From: Actinomadura latina NBRC 106108
GTDB lineage: Bacteria; Actinomycetota; Actinomycetes; Streptosporangiales; Streptosporangiaceae
DNA length: 64,000 nt
Assembly: GCF_001552195.1 (NCBI RefSeq)
Contig: NZ_BCQS01000013.1
Span: forward strand, 186,001 to 250,000
Direction of reading: 5' to 3'
Made by a program: the position numbers and the translations under genes. The notes under the pieces were generated by a model, which was given only the letters and a program-made list of their open reading frames with translations, had not been told where the DNA came from and did not search any database. This document shows, one piece after another, positions 18,009-25,731 of the stretch; within the stretch, counting starts at the first letter, position 1, and each line of letters opens with the position of its first letter.

Positions 18009-18568
18009 CCACTACAGCCGCCGCCCCCGTCCCTGCCCGGACGCACCGCCCGAGGCGCCGCCGCCTGCTGATCGCGCTCGGGATCATCGCCGTCCTGCTG
18101 GCGGGCTACGCGACCTGGACCAACGTGCGTCCCTTCACCCTGCGCGCCTCGATCGAGATCGACGCCACGCCCGAGCAGGTGTGGACGGTCCTGAGCGACC
18201 TGCCCGCCTATCCCCAGTGGAACCCGTTCATCGTCTCCTCCAGCGGCCGGCTGGAGAAGGGGGCGACCCTGCGCAACGTCATGCGCGACTCCGGCGGGGA
18301 CACCACCTTCACCCCGACCGTGCTGGAGGCCGCCCCCGGCCGGGAGCTCCGCTGGATCGGCAAGATCGGCCCCGGCGGCATCTTCGACGGCGAGCACCGC
18401 TTCCTGATCGAGCCGATCACCCCCGGCCGTGTCAGGCTCACCCAGAGCGAGCGGTTCACCGGTGTCCTGATCCCCTTCTTCCAGAACCAGCTGACCGACC
18501 GCACCCTCCCGCAGTTCCAGGCGATGAACAAGGCCCTCGCCCAACGCGTCAGCGCAACCCGCCCCTAG
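18005..18568 (+). CDS. membrane-anchored SRPBCC (polyketide cyclase-like) protein
   Basis: A 187-residue protein with an Arg-rich N-terminus, one membrane helix (about residues 21-38) and a START/Bet v1-like SRPBCC domain (ASIEIDATPEQVWTVLSDL, YPQWNPF) that forms a hydrophobic pocket. The anchor would place the pocket outside the membrane. The ATG overlaps the tetR stop, so expression is coupled to it. Whether it is an enzyme or a lipophilic-ligand binder cannot be told. Confidence 0.8.
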   Translation: MTTTAAAPVPARTHRPRRRRLLIALGIIAVLLAGYATWTNVRPFTLRASIEIDATPEQVWTVLSDLPAYPQWNPFIVSSSGRLEKGATLRNVMRDSGGDTTFTPTVLEAAPGRELRWIGKIGPGGIFDGEHRFLIEPITPGRVRLTQSERFTGVLIPFFQNQLTDRTLPQFQAMNKALAQRVSATRP

Positions 18569-18593
18569 CGTCCCGGGTGAAGCGCGGCGCAGG

Positions 18594-19304
18594 TCAGGCC
18601 AGGCGGTGACCGCCGTCCACGTGCAGGACCGTTCCGGTGATGAAGCCGTTGTTCATCACCGACGTGAACGCCTGGGCGATGTCCTGCGGGGTGCCGATGC
18701 GGCGGGCGGGGAGGCGGGCGGCCAGGTCGGTGAAGGCGGCGTGCTTGTCCATGGCGAGCTGCTCCCAGATGGGGGTGTCGACCCAGCCGGGTGAGATGAC
18801 GTTCACGCGCACCGGGGCCAGCTCGATCGCCAGGCCGTAGGCCAGGGACGCCAGGGCGCCGTTCGCCGCGGCCACGATCGTGTTCGAGCCGTTCGGACGG
18901 TAGGCGTTGATGCCCGAGGTGTAGGTGATCGACCCGGTCACGCGGCCCGCGCCGTGCTTGGCGACCAGCCAGGCGCCCAGCAGTTTGGTGTCCACGAACG
19001 ATCGGGCGGTCTCCGTGGCGACGTCGGTGGTGGGGCCGTACGCTCCGGTCGCGTCCGCCGCGGTGATCGCCACATGGTCCACTTTCTCGACGCGGGCGAA
19101 CAGTTCGGCCACGTCCTCCTCGCGGCCGATGTCGGCGCGCATCGTGCTGAGTTTTCCCGGGTCGGGCCGGAGGTCGGCTCGGGCGGCGGCGAGGCGGGCC
19201 TCGGAACGGCCCACGATGGTCACGTCTCGGCCTTCGGTGAGCAGGGTCCGGGCGAGGGCCAGGCCCATGCCGGAGGCGCCTCCGATGATCATTGCGTCGG
19301 TCAT
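18594..19304 (-). CDS. SDR-fold protein with missing catalytic YxxxK
   Basis: A 236-residue Rossmann protein. The cofactor loop GGASGMGLALAR (residues 8-19) and C-terminal VINVISPGW-type and GTVLHVDGG motifs are those of classical SDRs. Where YxxxK is expected, after the Ser of TYTSG, the sequence reads TIVAAANGALASLA, so both Tyr and Lys are replaced. It may be a cofactor-binding sensor or use another mechanism. The ATG at 19304 is chosen because the frame further upstream lies in the divergent regulator. Divergent from an XRE gene, 103 bp apart. Confidence 0.8.
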   Translation of the reverse strand: MTDAMIIGGASGMGLALARTLLTEGRDVTIVGRSEARLAAARADLRPDPGKLSTMRADIGREEDVAELFARVEKVDHVAITAADATGAYGPTTDVATETARSFVDTKLLGAWLVAKHGAGRVTGSITYTSGINAYRPNGSNTIVAAANGALASLAYGLAIELAPVRVNVISPGWVDTPIWEQLAMDKHAAFTDLAARLPARRIGTPQDIAQAFTSVMNNGFITGTVLHVDGGHRLA

Positions 19305-19349
19305 GCGGCGAGTCTGCGCCGGTGCTCCCGGGGCGCGGAAGGCCGTGGG

Positions 19350-19361
19350 ACACCTGGGTGT
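19350..19361. promoter_or_regulatory. candidate operator between SDR and XRE genes
   Basis: ACACC, two bases, GGTGT in the 103-bp divergent gap. It may be the binding site of the XRE regulator. Short, so weak evidence. Confidence 0.3.
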
Positions 19362-19407
19362 GACACGGCCACCCGGAGGCGGGACGCCCGGTGGCAGACT
19401 CGACGGT

Positions 19408-20238
19408 ATGAACGCGATGGCGGAGTTCCTGCGGGTCCGGCGGGGGCGGATCGGGCCGGCCGACGTCGGGCTGCCCATCGGGCCGCGCCCCCGGCGCAAT
19501 CCCGGGCTGCGCCGCGAGGAGCTGGCCGCGCTGGCCGGGGTGAGCGTGGACTACTACACCCGGATCGAGCAGGGCCGCGAGACCGCGCCCAGCGACTCGG
19601 TGCTGGACGCCCTGGCCCGCGCGCTGCGCCTCACCGACGACGAGCACGCCCACCTGCTCGGCCTCGCCGACCGGGTCGCGGGGCGGACGCCGCGCCGCCG
19701 CACCGCCGGGCCGCGGCCCGCCCGTCCGGGGCTGCTGCTGATGCTCGACTCGCTGCGGCCGAGCCCCGCGTACGTGCTCAGCGAGGTCAACGACCTGCTG
19801 GCCGCCAACGCCGAGGGGCTGGCGCTGATGAGCGGACTCGGCGACTGGCCGCCCGGGCAGCGCAACGTGATCCGCTACACCTTCCTGCACCCGGCCGCGC
19901 GGACGGTCTTCGCCGACTGGGACCGGGTCGCCCGCAACAGCGTCGCGCATCTGCACACGGCCGAGCTGACCGCCGCCGAGCCCGCCGCGGCGCTGGTCGC
20001 CGAGCTGTCGGCTGCGAGCGGCGAGTTCGCCGAGCTGTGGCGCCGGCACGAGGTGCTGGTCAAGCGCGCCGGGGAGACCACGTTCCGGCATCCGGTGATC
20101 GGCACGCTGACGCTGGCCAGCGAGATCCTCGGCGTCGCGGGCGACGGCCAGCGGATGCTGGTCTACCAGGCCGAGCCCGGCACGGCCGAACACGATGCCC
20201 TGGTGCTGCTGGCGATGGCCGCCGAAGAGGTCGGCTGA
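19408..20238 (+). CDS. XRE-family regulator with MmyB-like ligand domain
   Basis: A 276-residue regulator. The HTH is at residues 30-60 (REELAALAGVSVDYYTRIEQG), followed by the MmyB-like ligand-binding domain typical of actinobacteria (PAYVLSEVNDLLAANAEG, RNVIRYTFLHP, HPVIGTLTL). Such proteins usually repress a divergent SDR or oxidoreductase gene; here that is the SDR-fold gene at 18594-19304. The ligand is unknown. Confidence 0.9.
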   Translation: MNAMAEFLRVRRGRIGPADVGLPIGPRPRRNPGLRREELAALAGVSVDYYTRIEQGRETAPSDSVLDALARALRLTDDEHAHLLGLADRVAGRTPRRRTAGPRPARPGLLLMLDSLRPSPAYVLSEVNDLLAANAEGLALMSGLGDWPPGQRNVIRYTFLHPAARTVFADWDRVARNSVAHLHTAELTAAEPAAALVAELSAASGEFAELWRRHEVLVKRAGETTFRHPVIGTLTLASEILGVAGDGQRMLVYQAEPGTAEHDALVLLAMAAEEVG

Positions 20239-20429
20239 GAGGTCGGCCGAAAGGTCGGCTGAGCCGCGCGCGGGCAATGCGGGGGCAAAGTCCGCAAGGT
20301 GATCTTGATTCTTTGCGCGGAGCGCGTTTACGTGCGCATGACGTGCGGGTACTTAACGCAACGAGATCGTGACACACGGTGAACGAGAGGCCCTCGGGGC
20401 GGCAAAGTCCCAGGTCGAGAGCGAGGAGG

Positions 20430-20729
20430 ATGCCGATGCCGCGCACCGAGCGTGAAAACCGGCCGGCCCTCGCGCCCCTCTCCCCACGCGGCCCGGTCCG
20501 TACGGCCGAGGGCGTTCGCGGCCCCCTCCCCCGCCACCCGTCCCCCAGCGGGTGCGGCGGCGCGCGGCGACACACCTCGGGTCCTCGGCCGTACCGGACC
20601 GGCCCGCTCCCAGGCTCACGGGCGCCGCACGGCGCCCTCCCTCCGCCGCCGGGTGGAGTCACGCCCGCCCGGCCGGACCAGGAGGGAGGTGGGAATCAGC
20701 CCCCAGACGAACCGGCGCCGAGCCGGTAG
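20430..20729 (+). CDS. possible small Arg/Pro-rich protein in an otherwise gene-poor 600-bp stretch
   Basis: The stretch 20239-20835 has no clear gene. Its best candidate is a frame starting at ATG 20430 or 20436, preceded by GAGGAGG (six bases before the second ATG), giving about 98-100 residues rich in Arg, Pro and Gly with no recognisable domain. An upstream TTTACG (20327-20332) and TACTTA (20350-20355), 17 bp apart, could be its promoter. The composition is that of GC-rich non-coding DNA, so it may not be a protein gene; the region could be an RNA leader. Confidence 0.25.
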   Translation: MPMPRTERENRPALAPLSPRGPVRTAEGVRGPLPRHPSPSGCGGARRHTSGPRPYRTGPLPGSRAPHGALPPPPGGVTPARPDQEGGGNQPPDEPAPSR

Positions 20730-20735
20730 TGCACA

Positions 20736-20773
20736 GGCGGCCGGAACTCCGTCCGACCCCCGTCCCGGCCGCC
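20736..20773. repeat. 9-bp perfect inverted repeat (RNA stem candidate)
   Basis: GGCGGCCGG (20736-20744) and CCGGCCGCC (20765-20773) with a 20-base loop. A smaller CCGGC/GCCGG stem lies just before, at about 20711-20725. Together with the terminator at 20796-20837 this suggests a structured RNA, but it matches no riboswitch class I know. Confidence 0.35.
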
Positions 20774-20795
20774 GACGCAGTAAGGGATCGCTGCG

Positions 20796-20837
20796 GAACC
20801 GGGCCCGTGGAGGCAGGATGCCCCCCGGGCCCGGTTC
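20796..20837. terminator. strong hairpin at the 3' end of the marR-GNAT gene
   Basis: GAACCGGGCCCG and CGGGCCCGGTTC form a perfect 12-bp stem with an 18-base loop, touching the stop codon of the minus-strand gene. No T-run follows, as is common in actinomycetes. It may end transcription from both directions. Confidence 0.65.
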
Positions 20838-21759
20838 ACAGCTTCCTGCGCCACACCTGCCCGTGGACGACGTCCCCGAAGCGCTCCACGGGCGGCTCCT
20901 CGTCCTCCAGGACGAACCCGGCCCGCTCGTAGAGGCGGTGCGCCGGACGCTGGAGCGCCGTCGTCCACAGCATGATCTCGGCGTAGCCGGCTCCGGCGGC
21001 GAAGCGGACGCAGGCGTCGACGAGCGCGGCCCCGACTCCCAGGCCGCGGGCGTCGGGCTCGACGTGCAGGAGCCGCAGCTGCGCGACGTCCTCCGCGCGC
21101 TTGACACAGAACACCCCGCCCACCCGGACGCCGTCCGACTCGGCGATCCACGCGTTCTCCCGCGCGGGATCGTGGTCGCGCACGTAGTCGGCGACGACCG
21201 AGGCGACCAGCGCCTCATAGGTGCGGTCCCAGCCGCATTCGACGTCATAGAGGGCGCCGTTGCGCTCGACCACCCAGCCGAGGTCGCCCGGACGCAGCGG
21301 GCGCAGGGCGAAGCCGTCCGGGCGGGGACGGTCGCCGAGGATGCCCTGGACGGTGCGCATCGCGGCGAGCAGCCGGCCGCGGTCGGCGGCGGGCAGGCCG
21401 TCCAGCAGCCCGCGGATCTCGGCGGCGGTCCGCTCGTCCAGCATGGCGAACACCTCGCGGCCCCGGGGCGTCAGCCGGGCGATCTGGCGGCGGGCGTCGC
21501 CGGCGGCGCGCTCGCGCACGAGCAGCCCGTCGGCCTCGAAGCGGGCCAGCATCCGGCTGAGGTAGCCGGCGTCGAGGTCGAGCGCCCGGCGCAGGGCGAG
21601 GACCTCGGCGTCCTCCCGCTGCGCCAGCTCGAAGATCACCCGCGCCTCGGTCAGGGAGTAGGGCGACCGGACGAGCCCCTCGCCGAGCACTCCCATGACG
21701 CCGGTGTAGAAGCGGTTGAACGCGCGGACCGTGCCGATGTCCTCGGCGGTCACCTCCAT
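20836..21759 (-). CDS. MarR-GNAT fusion: HTH regulator with N-acetyltransferase domain
   Basis: A 307-residue fusion. Residues 1-150 are a MarR winged HTH (YSLTEARVIFELAQRED, DAGYLSRMLARFEADGLL). Residues 155-305 are a GNAT acetyltransferase with the acetyl-CoA loop PDARGLGVGAALVDACV and the ALYERAGF-like segment RLYERAGFVLED. Such fusions are widespread; the acetyltransferase substrate is usually unknown. The ATG at 21759 has GGAGG seven bases upstream. A 21-bp perfect palindrome just upstream suggests autoregulation. Confidence 0.92.
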   Translation of the reverse strand: MEVTAEDIGTVRAFNRFYTGVMGVLGEGLVRSPYSLTEARVIFELAQREDAEVLALRRALDLDAGYLSRMLARFEADGLLVRERAAGDARRQIARLTPRGREVFAMLDERTAAEIRGLLDGLPAADRGRLLAAMRTVQGILGDRPRPDGFALRPLRPGDLGWVVERNGALYDVECGWDRTYEALVASVVADYVRDHDPARENAWIAESDGVRVGGVFCVKRAEDVAQLRLLHVEPDARGLGVGAALVDACVRFAAGAGYAEIMLWTTALQRPAHRLYERAGFVLEDEEPPVERFGDVVHGQVWRRKL

Positions 21760-21773
21760 GCCGCGACCTCCCA

Positions 21774-21794
21774 ACGTTTGACTGAGTCAAACGT
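21774..21794. promoter_or_regulatory. perfect 21-bp MarR operator
   Basis: ACGTTTGACT, a central G, and the exact reverse complement AGTCAAACGT. It lies 15 bases upstream of the marR-GNAT ATG, over its likely promoter. The TTGAC in the palindrome could be part of the -35. Confidence 0.7.
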
Positions 21795-21833
21795 ATGCGA
21801 AGGGAGGGGCCGGGCACCAGTCCCGGAGGTGGA

Positions 21834-22163
21834 TCAGACGCTCGCTTCCGCCCCGGCCTTCGCGGCCGGCAGCTCGCGCGCCTCGCGGACGATCTTGCGC
21901 TCGACGATGAAGGTCATCAGCGGCACCACGCCGCCGAGCACGATCCACACCATCCTGCTGAGCGGCCAGCCGGTGCGCCGCCACAGGTCGAACGCCAGCG
22001 CCACGTAGACCATGTAGAAGAGGCCGTGGATCGGCGACACGATGGCCACCATCTCCGGCATGTCGGTCGGCCCGTACTTGAGGACCATCCCGATCGTCAG
22101 CAGCACCAGCAGCGTGCCGACGATCAGCGCCAGGATCCGGTACCTGGTGACCGCGCCTTCCAC
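21834..22163 (-). CDS. DUF3817 membrane protein
   Basis: A 109-residue integral membrane protein with three hydrophobic helices. The segment VAIVSPIHGLFYMVYVALAF with its central His is the signature of DUF3817, a conserved actinobacterial family without known function. The GTG at 22163 is chosen for hydrophobic start and an upstream AAAGG. It lies 56 bp downstream of another small membrane protein gene on the same strand, so the two are probably cotranscribed. Confidence 0.85.
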   Translation of the reverse strand: MEGAVTRYRILALIVGTLLVLLTIGMVLKYGPTDMPEMVAIVSPIHGLFYMVYVALAFDLWRRTGWPLSRMVWIVLGGVVPLMTFIVERKIVREARELPAAKAGAEASV

Positions 22164-22219
22164 AGGAGCACACCTTTCGTTCAGCGGGCCGGACGCGCCA
22201 GGGCGGGGCCGCGCAGGGG

Positions 22220-22576
22220 TCAGCGGCGTCCGCGGCTCTCGGAGCTGAGCCGGGCGAGGTAGCGGTTGTAGGCCGCGAGGGCGGGGTCCTCTTCCTCGTG
22301 CTGCTTGATGATCTCCCGCTTGACCTTGGCCTCGGCGGGCTCCTCCAGCACCTTGGGCGCCGGCTCGACGCCGGCCCGCTCGTCCCGGATCATCTTGACC
22401 CACATCACGATCACGAAGATCGCGAAGATCGGCCACTCGAACGTGTAGGCCCAGCTGCGGTCGTTGCCGGACTGGGCGCGGTCGAACTGCCACCAGCCGA
22501 AGCCGATGAACGCGCCGCACAGCACGATCGCGAGCGCGTGCAGCCCGAGCCAGCCTGGGGTGAGGAACCGTCGCAC
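22220..22576 (-). CDS. conserved small membrane protein of actinobacteria
   Basis: A 118-residue protein with two membrane helices (about residues 8-28, LHALAIVLCGAFIGFGWWQF, and 43-60) and a charged C-terminal tail with helical character. The start resembles the SURF1 N-terminus (FLTPGWLGLHAL, WWQFDRA), but the SURF1 soluble domain is absent. It precedes the DUF3817 gene. Function unknown. Confidence 0.75.
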   Translation of the reverse strand: MRRFLTPGWLGLHALAIVLCGAFIGFGWWQFDRAQSGNDRSWAYTFEWPIFAIFVIVMWVKMIRDERAGVEPAPKVLEEPAEAKVKREIIKQHEEEDPALAAYNRYLARLSSESRGRR

Positions 22577-22639
22577 GCCACCGAGCCTACCCCCGGTTCC
22601 GCACGGTGCCGCCCCGACCCCGTGCCGGGGGTTCCGTGC

Positions 22640-23857
22640 TCAGGCGGGGGGCGGGCCCACGTAGACGGCGCGGGGACGCAGCGGACTGCGCCGGCCGTAC
22701 TCCTCCAGCGCGTGCGCGAGCCAGCCGGCGGTGCGCGCGACGGCGAAGACCGCCTCCCCGGCTCCGGGCACGAGACCGGCGACCGCGCCCAGCGCGGCCA
22801 GCGCGAAGTCGACATTGGGCGCGGGCAGGCGGCGGCGCTCGGCCTCGGCCAGGACGGCCTCGGCGGCGGCGAGCCGCTCGTGGCCGGGCGCGGCGGAGCG
22901 GACGAGGTCCATCAGCAGGGCGAAGCGCCCGTCGCCCTGCTTGTAGACACCGTGGCCGAAGCCGGGGATGCGCTCGCCGGCGCGCAGCCGCTCCTCGATC
23001 ACCCGGGACGCCTCCGCCCGGCCGGCGACCCCGGCGATCAGCCGTTCCGCACCGTAGGACGCGCCGCCGTGCAGGGGGCCGCTGAGCACGCCGAGCCCGG
23101 CCGCGACGACCGCGTACGGGTCGGCGCGCACGGACGCGGCGACCCGCGCGGCGACCGTGGACGCGGCCAGCTCGTGGTCGGCCAGCAGGATCATGGCGGC
23201 CTCGAAGGCCCGCAGCAGGCCGCCGCCGGGCTCGGGCGCCCGCGGGCACAGCCGGTTCCAGAGCCGCTCGGCGATCCCGTCCGCCGCGGGCCGCCCGGCG
23301 GCCGGCGGCAGCGCCTCGACGAGCCCGGAGATCAGGGTCCGCCCGGTCTCGGTGACGCCCTCGGGGTCGAGGTGGTGGCGCAGCGGGTCGGTGGCGGCGA
23401 GCGCCGCGACGATCACCTGGAGCCGGTCGAGCGGGAGGAGGCCGCCGGGCAGGCCGGACTGGGCGGCGACGGCCGCCGCGACGCCGTCCTCCCGGGGCCG
23501 CCAGGGCCCGGTGCTCGCCTCGCCGCCCGTCCAGAGCCAGGCGGCGGCGTCCTCGAACGTGCGGGTCTCCGCCATGCCCAGGACGTCGCGGCCCCGGTAG
23601 AACGGGCGGTCGGCGCCGAGCGCGGTGATCGCCGACTCGATCGCCAGCTCTCCCGGGCCGGGCGGGCGGCGCGGCTTTCCGCGCCGGGCCAGCTCCTCGA
23701 CCTGCGCGGCGTCGAAAAGGCTGCGGCGCCCGTCCGGGGCGTGCCTGCGGCGCAGCACGCCCCGGCTCACGTACGCGTACAGCGTGGCGGGCTTCACACC
23801 GAGCCTCTCGGCGGCGGCCTTCGCATCGATCCACCCGCTGACCTGCTCGTTCTCCAC
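22640..23857 (-). CDS. citrate synthase-like enzyme with N-terminal MerR/excisionase-type HTH
   Basis: A 405-residue fusion. Residues 5-50 form an HTH_17-like winged helix (AKAAAERLGVKPATLYAYVS). Residues 65-400 are a citrate synthase with catalytic His263 (GPLHGGAS), His302 (GFGHGVYK) and Asp350 (NVDFALAAL), plus His228 (LADHELAAST). The usual GHRVYK is GHGVYK here, so an oxaloacetate-contacting Arg is lost and the acceptor acid may differ. It would join acetyl-CoA or propionyl-CoA to a 2-oxo acid. The GTG at 23857 is inferred. Divergent from a homocitrate-synthase-like gene over an AT-rich repeat. Confidence 0.88.
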   Translation of the reverse strand: MENEQVSGWIDAKAAAERLGVKPATLYAYVSRGVLRRRHAPDGRRSLFDAAQVEELARRGKPRRPPGPGELAIESAITALGADRPFYRGRDVLGMAETRTFEDAAAWLWTGGEASTGPWRPREDGVAAAVAAQSGLPGGLLPLDRLQVIVAALAATDPLRHHLDPEGVTETGRTLISGLVEALPPAAGRPAADGIAERLWNRLCPRAPEPGGGLLRAFEAAMILLADHELAASTVAARVAASVRADPYAVVAAGLGVLSGPLHGGASYGAERLIAGVAGRAEASRVIEERLRAGERIPGFGHGVYKQGDGRFALLMDLVRSAAPGHERLAAAEAVLAEAERRRLPAPNVDFALAALGAVAGLVPGAGEAVFAVARTAGWLAHALEEYGRRSPLRPRAVYVGPPPA

Positions 23858-23874
23858 GATCCCTGCCTCTGAAC

Positions 23875-23896
23875 ATTGATTATCATCAATATTGAT
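23875..23896. promoter_or_regulatory. triple half-site operator between two acyl-condensing enzymes
   Basis: ATTGAT (23875-23880), four bases, ATCAAT (23885-23890), then directly ATTGAT (23891-23896). The first two form a spaced inverted repeat and the last two a continuous 12-bp palindrome. This is the most AT-rich spot for kilobases and must overlap the divergent promoters. The HTH on the citrate synthase could be what binds here. Confidence 0.6.
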
Positions 23897-23926
23897 ACAT
23901 GTAGACGACGGTGTCAATCTGTGGGC

Positions 23927-25168
23927 ATGCCTCAGATTCACTTCCTGGACGTCACCAACCGCGACGGCGTCCAGACGGCCCGGACCGGGCTGTCCAAGTT
24001 CGGCAAGACGATGGTCAACTTCTACCTGGGACGGCTCGGCGCGGCGCAGTCGGAGATCGGCTTCCCGTTCCTGTTCCACGAGGTGCCCTACGTGCGGGCG
24101 CAGATCGCGCTGGCGGAGGCGGGCGCGTTCGGCGGCCTGCGGCTGTCCGGGTGGTGCCGGGGCGTCGCGCAGGACGTGGAGAAGGCCGTCGCCGTGCGGG
24201 CGGGCGGGACCGGCCTGGCGCACTACAACCTGTCGATCTCGACGTCCGACTACATGATCGCGAACAAGTTCCGGGGCCGGCTGGACCGGGACGCGATCAT
24301 CCGCGAGATGGTCGCGGCCGTCCGCGCTGCCAAGGCGGGCGGGGCCCTGACCGTCGGGGTCAACGCCGAGGACGGCTCCCGCACCGACGACGGCTTCCTC
24401 AAGGAGTTCGCCCTGGCCGCGAAGGAGGCCGGCGCCGACCGCGTCCGGTACTGCGACACCATCGGGGGCGACACCCCGGACCGGATCAGGGAGCGCTTCG
24501 CCAAACTGGCGTCCGCTGTAGGGATGCCGGTCGAGACCCACTGCCACAACGACCTCGGCTTGGCCGTGGCCAACTCCATCAGCGGCGCGCTAGGCGACCT
24601 GGAGGCGGGCCAGGACGCGTGGATCAACACGTGCGTGAACGGCATCGGCGAGCGGTCGGGCAACGCCGACCTGCTGTCCACCATCCTCGCGTTCCGGCAC
24701 GGGTTCGGGTTGGAGGAGCGCGGGATCGAGATCGGCGACCCGATCGATCTGTCGTGGGCGCGGCGGTTCGCGCTGTGGGCGAGCTACGCGTTCGGCCAGC
24801 CGCTCCCCTACAACCAGGTCGGCGTGGGACGGAACGCGTTCGCGCACGAGTCCGGCATCCACGCGGACGGCGCCCTCAAGGACCACGGCAACTACGAGCT
24901 GTACGACGAGCAGACCCTCGGCCCGTTCCCGGACGACTGGCACACCCGTCCCGGACGGGTCGTCCTCACCGGCGAGTACGGCGGCAAGGCCGGATTCAGG
25001 CACGTCATGGACGGACTCGGCATCGAGCCAGTGGACGAGGACCTCGCGTTCAAGCTCGTCCAGCTGTGCAACGCCCAGACGAGCAGCCCGCTGACCGACG
25101 ACGAACTCCGCCTGATCGGCACCTACCCGCGCGAACTGGCCCTGCTGTTCCCGGGCCAGATCAGCTGA
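23927..25168 (+). CDS. homocitrate synthase/isopropylmalate synthase family enzyme
   Basis: A 413-residue DRE-TIM metallolyase that condenses acetyl-CoA with a 2-oxo acid. Visible are the NRDGVQ active-site start (Asp13), metal ligands His205 and His207 in ETHCHNDLGLAVANS, NGIGERSGNADLL, and HESGIHADG typical of homocitrate synthases. The leucine-binding regulatory domain of LeuA is absent. The ATG at 23927 has no clear ribosome site, so translation may start on a short or leaderless mRNA. The substrate is not known; the divergent citrate-synthase fusion suggests a shared pathway of short oxo- or tricarboxylic acids. Confidence 0.85.
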   Translation: MPQIHFLDVTNRDGVQTARTGLSKFGKTMVNFYLGRLGAAQSEIGFPFLFHEVPYVRAQIALAEAGAFGGLRLSGWCRGVAQDVEKAVAVRAGGTGLAHYNLSISTSDYMIANKFRGRLDRDAIIREMVAAVRAAKAGGALTVGVNAEDGSRTDDGFLKEFALAAKEAGADRVRYCDTIGGDTPDRIRERFAKLASAVGMPVETHCHNDLGLAVANSISGALGDLEAGQDAWINTCVNGIGERSGNADLLSTILAFRHGFGLEERGIEIGDPIDLSWARRFALWASYAFGQPLPYNQVGVGRNAFAHESGIHADGALKDHGNYELYDEQTLGPFPDDWHTRPGRVVLTGEYGGKAGFRHVMDGLGIEPVDEDLAFKLVQLCNAQTSSPLTDDELRLIGTYPRELALLFPGQIS

Positions 25169-25207
25169 TCGCGCGATTTGTCCGAGGCGGACTCTACGTT
25201 CTCGGGC

Positions 25208-25657
25208 ATGGCGAGCAGCACAACGGCGGCCGGGGCCGCGCAGTCGTACACGTACACACGGCCCTCCGGGCTGGACACACGGCCCTCCGGGCTGGACACA
25301 CGGCCCTCCGGGCTGGACGCGGGGCCGTCCGGGCCGGGCGCGGCCCTCGGCAGGCTCGTCGCGCTGGGCCGCGTCCCGCTGTCCCGCACCCTCAAGGCGC
25401 TCACGTCCGCCGCCGACGCGGGCGCGCACGCCGGCGTGTGGACGATCCTCGCCGCCGCCCTCCCGCACGTCCTCCCCGAGCCGGGCGGACGCGCCCCGGC
25501 CGGGCTCCCGTCCATGATCACCCTGGCCGCCCGCCTGGCCGAGATCACCGGCGCCAGGGGCGCCATCCCGGACGTCGCGGACGTGGCGGCGCGCGGCGGC
25601 TCCAGCCGCCTGGTCAAGGAATCCGCCCGCCTCCACCGCACCCTGACCGCAACCTGA
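25208..25657 (+). CDS. small protein resembling the C-terminal end of DUF6493-type proteins; likely remnant
   Basis: A 149-residue frame. From about residue 45 it reads like the last part of the large actinobacterial DUF6493/DUF7824 proteins (ALGRLVALGRVPLSRTLKAL, ARGGSSRLVKESARLHRTL). The rest of such a protein, several hundred residues, is absent. The N-terminal part is low-complexity and includes three copies of a seven-residue repeat (TRPSGLD). No good ribosome site precedes the ATG. I read it as a truncated gene that may or may not be expressed. Family recall is from memory. Confidence 0.5.
   Translation: MASSTTAAGAAQSYTYTRPSGLDTRPSGLDTRPSGLDAGPSGPGAALGRLVALGRVPLSRTLKALTSAADAGAHAGVWTILAAALPHVLPEPGGRAPAGLPSMITLAARLAEITGARGAIPDVADVAARGGSSRLVKESARLHRTLTAT
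25254..25316 (+). repeat. three perfect tandem copies of a 21-bp unit
   Basis: Units at 25254-25274, 25275-25295 and 25296-25316, each starting ACACACGGCC and ending GGGCTGG. Being a multiple of three, the array keeps the frame of the DUF6493-like remnant. Recent slippage or recombination is likely because the copies are identical. Confidence 0.9.
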
Positions 25658-25731
25658 CCACGCGTACCGGTGTTGACGGAGATGCCGGTCCCGCATGGGA
25701 CGCTGAACACACCGGGAAGGAGCGCCGCACG

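Noticed and set aside
20600-20790. Possible cobalamin or c-di-AMP riboswitch
   Set aside because: The stems and a GGTGGGAATC stretch reminded me of these classes, but the conserved core bases do not line up, and no downstream gene on the plus strand would be controlled.
25254-25316. CRISPR-like repeat
   Set aside because: The copies are directly adjacent with no spacers and keep a coding frame. Simple tandem repeat.
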